Below are positions 1 through 5,292 of a stretch of 8,093 bases of DNA, piece after piece; position 1 is the first letter of the stretch, and each line of letters starts with the position of its first letter. Origin of the DNA: an uncultured Clostridia bacterium (GTDB lineage: Bacteria > Bacillota > Clostridia > Lachnospirales > Lachnospiraceae); NCBI GenBank assembly GCA_946611595.1, contig CAMODY010000084.1, positions 1 through 8,093 of the forward strand. The letters run 5' to 3'. A program made the translations under genes and the position numbers. Under the pieces are notes generated by a model that did no database searches, was not told the origin of the DNA, and saw nothing but the letters and a program-made list of their open reading frames with translations.

Positions 1-2
1 AG

Positions 3-3000
3 GGTGATGATAGATATTATCACCTTGTTTTATTAGCGGAAAATAATACCGGATATAACAATTTAATGAAGATCGTCTCTTTGGGATTCACAGAAGGTTT
101 TTACTATAAACCTCGTGTGGATTATGAAGTGCTCGAAAAATACAGCGAAGGTCTGATCGCAACAAGTGCCTGCCTTGCCGGTATTGTGCAAAAAACGCTT
201 TCCAGAGGTCACTATAAAGAGGCTGTAGATGAAGCTCTCCGCTTGGAGAAGATCTTCGGAAAAGAGAACTTCTTTTTAGAACTTCAGGATCACGGAATGC
301 CGGAACAGAAAATGGTCAATTCCCAATTGATCCGCATGAGCGAAGAAGAAGGCATTCCTCTTGTTGCAACCAATGATGTTCACTATACCTATGATACCGA
401 CGCGGAAGCACACGATATCCTTTTGTGCATCCAGACCGGTAAAAAGATAAATGACGAAAACAGGATGCGCTATGAAGGCGGACAGTATTATCTGAAAAGC
501 CCGGAAGAAATGGCGCAGCTCTTCTCTTATATTCCGGAAGCAATTGATAATACGGGGAAGATCGCAGAGCGCTGCAATGTGGAGATTGAATTCGGCGTGC
601 AGAAACTTCCGCGCTATGACGTGCCGGAAGGCTTTACGGCGGAAGAGTATTTAGAGCGTCTTTGCGAAGAAGGCTTAAGGAAACGCTATGAAAATTATGA
701 AAGTTTGGAGGGGCGCCTTAAATATGAGCTGGATACCATCAAGCAGATGGGTTATGTCGACTACTTCCTGATCGTCTGGGATTTCATCAACTACGCAAAA
801 CGAAATGGGATCATGGTTGGTCCGGGAAGAGGATCGGCTGCAGGCAGTCTGGTTTCCTATTGCCTTGAGATCACCGATATCGATCCGATGAAATACAGTC
901 TGATCTTTGAACGTTTCTTGAATCCGGAACGTGTATCCATGCCGGATATCGACGTGGATTTCTGTTTCGAGCGAAGAGGCGAAGTGATCGACTATGTTTC
1001 CGAAAAATACGGCAAAGATAAAGTCGTCCAGATCATCACCTTCGGAACCATGGCGGCAAGAAACGTCATCCGTGATGTAGGACGTGTGCTTGATATGCCT
1101 TATGGCGCTGTCGATTCCATTGCAAAGATGATCCCGAATGAACTTGGGATCACAATCGATAAGGCGCTGAAGGCAAACAATGAACTGATGCGTGCATACG
1201 AGTCTGACTCCCAGATCAAGTATCTGATCGATATGGCAAAACGTCTTGAAGGTCTGCCGCGTCATGCTTCCATGCATGCAGCAGGTGTCGTGATCTCTCG
1301 TGAGCCGATCATGGAATATGTGCCGCTGGCAAGAGGATCTGACGGCTCTATCGTTACGCAGTTTGTCATGACGACACTGGAAGAACTCGGCCTTTTAAAA
1401 ATGGACTTTTTAGGTCTGAGAACTCTGACCGTGATTCAAAACTGCGTGAATATGATCAAGAACAATGTGGGCCTTGATATTGACCTGAACCAGATCGACT
1501 ATAACGATCCGCTTGTTTTGGATATGGTAGGTGCCGGAAAGACCGAAGGCGTCTTCCAGTTAGAAAGCGCCGGCATGAAAAGTTTCATGCGTGAGCTTAA
1601 ACCAAAGAGCTTAGAAGATATCATCGCCGGAATTGCGCTTTACCGTCCGGGCCCGATGGACTTTATTCCGAAATATATCTCCGGTAAGAATTCTACGCAG
1701 GAGATCCGATATGACTGTCCGCAGTTAAAACCGATCCTGGAAACGACTTATGGCTGTATTGTCTATCAGGAGCAGGTTATGCAGATCGTGCGTGATCTTG
1801 CAGGCTACTCTTTAGGAGGCGCAGATGTCCTTCGCCGCGCAATGTCTAAAAAGAAGGATTCCGTTATGCAGGCGGAACGAAAACGTTTCGTCTACGGTGA
1901 TCCGGAAACGAATGTTCCGGGCTGCATCAATAACGGGATCAGCGAGGCGGTTGCTAATAAGATTTATGACGATATGATCGACTTTGCAAAGTATGCGTTC
2001 AACAAGTCGCATGCGGCAGCATATGCGGTCGTCTCCTATCAGACAGCATATTTAAAATACTACTTCCCGGTTGAGTTTATGGCAGCGCTTATGACTTCCG
2101 TCATGGCGAATATGACAAAACTTGCAGGTTATATCCAGGAGTGCAAGGATATGAATATTGAGATCCTGCCTCCGGATATTAACGAAGCAGAAAGCGGTTT
2201 CGCAGCACGTGGACAGAACATCCGATACGGTCTGTCTGCTATCAAAGGTGTCGGAAAGAATGTCATCGATACGATCGTAGAGGAGAGAAGACAAAACGGA
2301 AAATATACAGACCTTTATGATTTCTGTCAGCGGCTTGCTGCGCGAGAGTTAAATAAACGTGCGGTTGAAAACTTTATCAAGGCCGGTTCTTTTGATTCCT
2401 TTGGAGCGACACGAAAGCAGCTTCTTCATATCTATATGGATGTGATCGATAAAGTTGTAAATGATAAAAAGAGCGCGATCAGCGGTCAGCTTTCTCTCTT
2501 TGATCTTGCGGGGGCCGATCAGAAAAATGATTTCATGATCCGCCTGCCGGATGTCGGGGAATTTGATAAAGCTGTCCTCTTAGACTTTGAAAAGGATGTG
2601 ACCGGAATCTATATCAGCGGACATCCGCTCGATGAATATGCAGAGATCCTGAACAGAAGCGTCACTGCTAAGTCTTCAGATTTTGCGATTGATGATGAAG
2701 GAAATGTCATTGTACAGGATGGTTCGAAAGCGGTAATTGGCGGCCTGATCGCTGCTGTTACAAAGAAGAGCGCAAGAAATGGTCAGCCGATGGCTTTCCT
2801 GACCTTGGAAGACCTTCTTGGAACGATAGAAGTTATTGTATTCCCGAAGGACTATGCGGTATTCCGTCCGATGATCGAAGAAGGCCGGAAAGTGATCATT
2901 AAAGGCCGCGTGAGTGTCGATGCCGATGCAGATGGTAAACTGATCTGCGAAAGCATGCAGGATATGGAAGAAATCGGCAAAGAACTCTGGTTCCAGTTCA

Positions 3001-3221
3001 GCGACATGGATGCCTATATGGAAAATGCACGCTATATTGAAAGCCTTAGCAGTGTGGAACAACTCCGCGGAAATACTGTGATCAAGATCTATCTGAAAAA
3101 AGAAAAACAGCTGAAAGTCATGGACAGCCGCTATAGCATCAATTTAAATGATGAGTTCCTGGGCGTTTTAAAACAGCGCTTCGGCGAAGAAAATGTTAAG
3201 GTAACGACGGCAAGGAAATAG
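3..3221 (+). CDS. dnaE: DNA polymerase III subunit alpha (DnaE), 5'-truncated by the window edge
   Basis: Catalytic subunit of a C-family replicative polymerase. In Firmicutes DnaE works beside PolC, where it extends RNA primers. The frame is open from base 3; the ATG at 66 is internal, since the preceding codons read as normal DnaE sequence (HLVLLAENNTGYNNL). About 1072 residues are visible against a usual length near 1150-1170, so roughly 80-100 N-terminal residues of the PHP domain are missing. Order seen: rest of the PHP domain to about base 600 (VATNDVHY), GPGRGSAAGS (819-848), PDIDVDF with the two palm aspartates (951 and 957), RHASMHAAG (1260-1286), the third catalytic Asp in KMDFLGLRTL (1404), FNKSHAAAYA (from 1998), a helix-hairpin-helix (YGLSAIKGVGKN, about 2225-2265), a beta-clamp motif QLSLF (2487-2501), an OB-fold (about 2740-2950) and a C-terminal tail. 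No frameshift. The next gene starts nine bases downstream. Confidence 0.98.
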   Translation, partial: GDDRYYHLVLLAENNTGYNNLMKIVSLGFTEGFYYKPRVDYEVLEKYSEGLIATSACLAGIVQKTLSRGHYKEAVDEALRLEKIFGKENFFLELQDHGMPEQKMVNSQLIRMSEEEGIPLVATNDVHYTYDTDAEAHDILLCIQTGKKINDENRMRYEGGQYYLKSPEEMAQLFSYIPEAIDNTGKIAERCNVEIEFGVQKLPRYDVPEGFTAEEYLERLCEEGLRKRYENYESLEGRLKYELDTIKQMGYVDYFLIVWDFINYAKRNGIMVGPGRGSAAGSLVSYCLEITDIDPMKYSLIFERFLNPERVSMPDIDVDFCFERRGEVIDYVSEKYGKDKVVQIITFGTMAARNVIRDVGRVLDMPYGAVDSIAKMIPNELGITIDKALKANNELMRAYESDSQIKYLIDMAKRLEGLPRHASMHAAGVVISREPIMEYVPLARGSDGSIVTQFVMTTLEELGLLKMDFLGLRTLTVIQNCVNMIKNNVGLDIDLNQIDYNDPLVLDMVGAGKTEGVFQLESAGMKSFMRELKPKSLEDIIAGIALYRPGPMDFIPKYISGKNSTQEIRYDCPQLKPILETTYGCIVYQEQVMQIVRDLAGYSLGGADVLRRAMSKKKDSVMQAERKRFVYGDPETNVPGCINNGISEAVANKIYDDMIDFAKYAFNKSHAAAYAVVSYQTAYLKYYFPVEFMAALMTSVMANMTKLAGYIQECKDMNIEILPPDINEAESGFAARGQNIRYGLSAIKGVGKNVIDTIVEERRQNGKYTDLYDFCQRLAARELNKRAVENFIKAGSFDSFGATRKQLLHIYMDVIDKVVNDKKSAISGQLSLFDLAGADQKNDFMIRLPDVGEFDKAVLLDFEKDVTGIYISGHPLDEYAEILNRSVTAKSSDFAIDDEGNVIVQDGSKAVIGGLIAAVTKKSARNGQPMAFLTLEDLLGTIEVIVFPKDYAVFRPMIEEGRKVIIKGRVSVDADADGKLICESMQDMEEIGKELWFQFSDMDAYMENARYIESLSSVEQLRGNTVIKIYLKKEKQLKVMDSRYSINLNDEFLGVLKQRFGEENVKVTTARK

Positions 3222-3230
3222 GACAGCAAT

Positions 3231-3992
3231 ATGATCAGTTCAAAGAGTAATGCAAAAATAAAGAATGTGAAGAAACTCTTAAGTTCTTCGAAAGAGCGCA
3301 GGCTGCAGGGCCTCTTTGCGATAGAAGGGGTGCGCCTTGTAAAGGAAGCGCCAATCGAACTGGTCCGGCAGCTCTTTATCAGCGAAAGTCTTGCAAAGAA
3401 CGGGGAGTTTGATTCGGCCTGCTATAAAAATGTTGAAGTTGTTTCAGATGAAGTCTTTCGCTCTCTTTCAGATACTGTAACGCCGCAGGGCGTTCTTGCG
3501 CTTGTAGAACAGCCGGCATGGTCAATAAATATCTCTTCCTTTGAAAAGGGATGCAAGCTGCTTCTTTTAGATGGCATCCAGGATCCGGGAAATCTGGGAA
3601 CGATCCTTAGGACTTCGGAAGCTGCCGGTGTAGATCAGGTGGTTATGAGCGAGGACTGTGTGGATATCTTTAATCCGAAAGTAATCCGTTCCACGATGGG
3701 CAGTATTTTCCGCATACCGTTTGTGATTGACGATCTGGTTGCTGTGATCGAGATGCTGAAAGCAGAGGGCATAAAAGTCTATGGTGCTGCGCTCGAGGGT
3801 TCTTTAGACTTCAGGAAAGTGGAGTTTGAAAAGCGGAGTGCAATCGTCATTGGAAACGAGGGGAACGGAATTTCCGAAAAGGTTTTGAATGCTGTAAATA
3901 AAAAAATACGCATTCCGATGAAAGGGCAGATCGAATCATTAAACGCAGCTGTATCGACAGCCGTTCTTCTTTATCACATCTTCGAAAATTAA
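3231..3992 (+). CDS. SpoU/TrmH-family RNA 2'-O-ribose methyltransferase
   Basis: S-adenosylmethionine-dependent methyltransferase of the SPOUT (trefoil-knot) class, expected to methylate a ribose 2'-OH in rRNA or tRNA. At 253 residues it has the normal two-domain length. Residues 1-95 form the SpoU substrate-binding domain (SKSNAKIKNVKKL, then FAIEGVRLVKEA). The catalytic domain has motif 1 DGIQDPGNLGTILRTSEA (114-131, with the conserved Arg127), motif 2 IVIGNEGNGIS (205-215) and motif 3 IPMKGQ...SLNAAVS (228-242), which together form the cofactor knot. The start is ATG 3231 with AGGA at 3220-3223 overlapping the dnaE stop, so it is probably cotranscribed with dnaE. A terminator follows at 4065-4109. 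It resembles RlmB/YsgA-type proteins, but the substrate nucleotide cannot be read from sequence, so no symbol is given. Confidence 0.95.
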   Translation: MISSKSNAKIKNVKKLLSSSKERRLQGLFAIEGVRLVKEAPIELVRQLFISESLAKNGEFDSACYKNVEVVSDEVFRSLSDTVTPQGVLALVEQPAWSINISSFEKGCKLLLLDGIQDPGNLGTILRTSEAAGVDQVVMSEDCVDIFNPKVIRSTMGSIFRIPFVIDDLVAVIEMLKAEGIKVYGAALEGSLDFRKVEFEKRSAIVIGNEGNGISEKVLNAVNKKIRIPMKGQIESLNAAVSTAVLLYHIFEN

Positions 3993-4025
3993 AGAAATTT
4001 TTCGCAATTTTTTAACTCAATCTAC

Positions 4026-4060
4026 ATCTTGTGGTTAAATGTTACGAAAAAACACAAGAT
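4026..4060 (+). other. stem-loop in the 3' region after the methyltransferase gene
   Basis: ATCTTGTG (4026-4033) pairs perfectly with CACAAGAT (4053-4060) across a 19-base A-rich loop. No T-run follows, so it is not a terminator itself. It lies directly upstream of the real terminator and may protect the 3' end of the dnaE-methyltransferase mRNA. It could also be a regulatory element or chance pairing in AT-rich DNA. I found no obvious complementarity to the terminator arms, so attenuation is not supported. Confidence 0.45.
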
Positions 4061-4064
4061 ACAG

Positions 4065-4109
4065 AAACCGTGAAAAACCTTGAAAAATAAGGCTTGACAC
4101 GGTTTTTTT
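4065..4109 (+). terminator. Rho-independent terminator of the dnaE-methyltransferase unit
   Basis: AAACCGTG (4065-4072) pairs with CACGGTTT (4098-4105). An inner helix CCTT (4078-4081) / AAGG (4089-4092) closes a 7-base loop, with an A-rich/CTTGA internal loop between the helices. The 3' arm runs into seven consecutive T (4103-4109). The position, 73 bases after the methyltransferase stop, fits the end of that operon. The 3' arm contains the -35 box of the next promoter. Confidence 0.75.
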
Positions 4110-4122
4110 GTTATTCTAGAAT
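4094..4122 (+). promoter_or_regulatory. sigma-A-type promoter for the secreted protein gene
   Basis: TTGACA (4094-4099) is a perfect -35. TAGAAT (4117-4122) is a one-mismatch -10. The spacer is exactly 17 bases. The predicted transcription start is near 4129, giving a leader of about 64 bases before ATG 4193. The -35 lies in the 3' arm of the preceding terminator and the -10 lies inside a perfect palindrome, so polymerase access may be regulated. Confidence 0.82.
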
Positions 4123-4124
4123 AA
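4111..4124. promoter_or_regulatory. 14-bp perfect palindrome over the -10 box (candidate operator)
   Basis: TTATTCTAGAATAA is identical to its own reverse complement and contains the whole -10 hexamer (4117-4122). A dimeric repressor bound here would block the promoter. The palindrome and its position are read directly. The operator role is inference, and a 14-bp palindrome in AT-rich DNA could be chance. Confidence 0.4.
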
Positions 4125-4192
4125 GCACAACGTAATAAATTTGTAACATTTTAAAAATCTTTTTGAAATATTTGAGAAAGTTTCGTAAAAAT

Positions 4193-4840
4193 ATGAAAAT
4201 AGCTTTAAGTAAAAAAACAATTATCGCGATGGCATTATTCCTGATTGCAGGACTTCTTTTTGCAACCACTCTCCATGTATATGGAATGAATGCAGAATAT
4301 AAAGCTGTGACTGAAAATATTCAGGCAGTTGTAAAGGCAAAGAAAGAAGCAGCTCTTAGCCATTATATTCATCAGGTAAAACTTGAGACTGCAGCTGCAA
4401 TGGTAGAGCCGGTTGTTGAAGTGGCAGCTCCTGTTGAAAAAACGGAAGAGGTCGTAACAGAAGAGCCGGTCGTTGAAGAAGTAGTAGTAGAAGAGACCTA
4501 CGTAGAAGAAACCTATGAAGAGGAAACTTACACAGCTGACTATTCTTCCGGATATGATGTTTATTATTCTGCAGACGATCTTCGTTTTAACGGCGTGATC
4601 TATGCCGGAGACTGGAGATGGACCTGGTATTCCCAGAATGTTCTTCCGGGCGGCGGACTTTCCATTCCGGGACGTCACGTAGATGAGAATGGCTATGTTT
4701 GTGATGAAAACGGACGCATCTGTTTAGCATCCAGTGATTTGGCTTGGGGCACAGTTGTTTCCACACCTTTCGGAAAAGAAGGCTGTGTATATGACTGCGG
4801 ATGCGATTCCGGTACATTAGACGTTTATGTAGATTTCTGA
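4193..4840 (+). CDS. membrane-anchored or secreted protein with acidic stalk and Cys-rich 3D/DPBB-like C-terminal domain
   Basis: Predicted to act at the cell surface; enzymatic function unknown. The 215-residue product has a short basic N-terminus (KIALSKK), a hydrophobic segment at about residues 9-30 (signal peptide or uncleaved anchor, as no clean signal-peptidase site is evident), and an Ala/Lys-rich stretch (35-70). A Val/Glu/Pro-rich acidic stalk (70-115) ends in three VEETY-type repeats. A globular domain (about 125-215) contains GDWRWTWYS, LPGGGLSIPGRHVD and LASSDLAWGTVVSTPFG, and ends in DCGCDSGTLDVYVDF. The Gly-Thr strand plus the terminal D-x-G and L-D-V-Y pattern resembles the 3D/RlpA-like double-psi beta-barrel of cell-wall proteins, but the first family Asp is not obvious. 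Five cysteines occur (170, 177, 198, 202, 204). An in-frame TTG at 4163 would add ten residues; ATG 4193 is preferred because it directly precedes a signal-like N-terminus. Neither start has a good Shine-Dalgarno. Confidence 0.85.
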   Translation: MKIALSKKTIIAMALFLIAGLLFATTLHVYGMNAEYKAVTENIQAVVKAKKEAALSHYIHQVKLETAAAMVEPVVEVAAPVEKTEEVVTEEPVVEEVVVEETYVEETYEEETYTADYSSGYDVYYSADDLRFNGVIYAGDWRWTWYSQNVLPGGGLSIPGRHVDENGYVCDENGRICLASSDLAWGTVVSTPFGKEGCVYDCGCDSGTLDVYVDF

Positions 4841-4844
4841 TACA

Positions 4845-4892
4845 TCCCCTAAAGCATCAAGTATCTACAGAATTTAACCGCCTCCCAGCGGT
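4845..4892 (+). other. C-rich 3' UTR segment with small hairpin
   Basis: Between the stop codon (4838-4840) and the terminator, the transcript carries two C-rich tracts. TCCCC lies at 4845-4849. CCTCCC lies at 4881-4886, mostly in the loop of a 5-bp hairpin (ACCGC 4877-4881 / GCGGT 4888-4892). CCTCC is complementary to Shine-Dalgarno cores, and C-rich loops are used by known Firmicute small RNAs to bind mRNA start sites. Whether a stable RNA is made from this 3' UTR cannot be told from sequence. Confidence 0.3.
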
Positions 4893-4907
4893 ATTTCCAA
4901 AGAAGGG

Positions 4908-4938
4908 CTGTTGTCTTAAGCGACAACAGTTCTTTTTT
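4908..4938 (+). terminator. strong Rho-independent terminator after the secreted protein gene
   Basis: CTGTTGTC (4908-4915) pairs perfectly with GACAACAG (4922-4929) around the loop TTAAGC, followed by TTC and six T (4933-4938). It lies 67 bases after the stop codon and separates this gene from the coaX operon, so the secreted protein gene appears monocistronic. Confidence 0.9.
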
Positions 4939-4944
4939 ATGCAT

Positions 4945-4973
4945 TTGCAATTACCAATGAAATACGATATATT
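4945..4973 (+). promoter_or_regulatory. candidate promoter of the DUF6145-like/coaX/dusB operon
   Basis: TTGCAA (4945-4950) and TATATT (4968-4973) are separated by 17 bases. Each hexamer matches consensus at 4 or 5 positions. The location just after the terminator is where a new operon needs a promoter. The predicted start falls at about 4980-4981, the A of the first ATG, implying a very short or absent leader. Confidence 0.5.
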
Positions 4974-4980
4974 TCTACCC

Positions 4981-5292
4981 ATGGAAAACAAAGTGCTTTG
5001 CGGCGCAAGCTACTATGAACAAAAATTTTATCTGAACCCTGCATATGAAGTTTTACCGGAAGCGGTAAAGAATGAACTTAAGATCATGTGCGTGCTTTTT
5101 GTGCAGGATGTAAGCGGCATCATTATGCTGGAGTTTAATGATGACGGAAATCTTCAGATCATGGTTACGGCGCGTGACGATGATATCTATTTTGATGAAA
5201 TAGGAGCAGAGCTCAAAGTGAAACAGATCCAGCAGGAAAAGAAAGAACTGTTCGGACAATTAGAGGAGTATTATCATGCTGTTAGCGATTGA
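4981..5292 (+). CDS. small conserved protein of unknown function, DUF6145-like
   Basis: A soluble acidic protein of 103 residues with no signal peptide or membrane segment. It starts MENKVLCGASYYEQKFYLNP, and its middle (KNELKIMCVLFVQDVSGIIMLEF) alternates hydrophobic residues as beta strands would. The end is helical and charged (KQIQQEKKELFGQLEEYY). It resembles the DUF6145 family that I recall from Lachnospiraceae beside coaX; this is from memory and no function is known. ATG 4981 is chosen because the conserved-looking sequence starts there. In-frame ATGs at 4939 and 4957 have no Shine-Dalgarno, and the frame further upstream runs back through a terminator. ATG 4981 also has no Shine-Dalgarno. 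The 3' end overlaps coaX by 17 bases, suggesting translational coupling and a link to coenzyme A supply or simple operon hitch-hiking. Confidence 0.82.
   Translation: MENKVLCGASYYEQKFYLNPAYEVLPEAVKNELKIMCVLFVQDVSGIIMLEFNDDGNLQIMVTARDDDIYFDEIGAELKVKQIQQEKKELFGQLEEYYHAVSD

Larger units (their letters stand above)
4037..4151. repeat. inverted pair of a TYGTAACATTT motif flanking the promoter
   Basis: AAATGTTACGA (4037-4047, reading TCGTAACATTT on the minus strand) and TTGTAACATTT (4141-4151, plus strand) match at 10 of 11 positions in opposite orientation, with centres about 104 bases apart. One copy lies upstream of the -35 and the other in the predicted leader just downstream of the start site. 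This could be a pair of regulator sites or coincidence in AT-rich sequence. Confidence 0.3.

Noticed and set aside
66..68. ATG at 66 as the start of dnaE
   Set aside because: The frame is open to the window edge and the upstream codons encode normal DnaE PHP-domain sequence, so this Met is internal and the gene is truncated by the window.
675..1277. 200-codon minus-strand frame inside dnaE, with other minus frames at 1812-2012, 2052-2294 and 2676-3062
   Set aside because: They lie opposite invariant DnaE motifs and show no recognisable family, so they are shadows of coding-strand composition.
3993..4192. Riboswitch (for example a c-di-AMP ydaO-type element, often found before cell-wall genes)
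   Set aside because: The predicted leader after the promoter is only about 64 bases and I could not find the conserved core of any riboswitch class. The stem-loops upstream of the promoter are explained by the terminator and one simple hairpin.
4235..4678. 147-codon minus-strand frame with Phe/Tyr/Cys-rich sequence
   Set aside because: The composition is simply the reverse complement of the GAA/GTA-rich stalk codons, so it is a shadow.
4801..4980. Longer upstream reading frame for the small gene before coaX (ATG at 4801, also 4939 and 4957)
   Set aside because: It overlaps the end of the surface-protein gene and runs through the strong terminator at 4908-4938. The translated extension is low-quality sequence, and neither nearer ATG has a Shine-Dalgarno.
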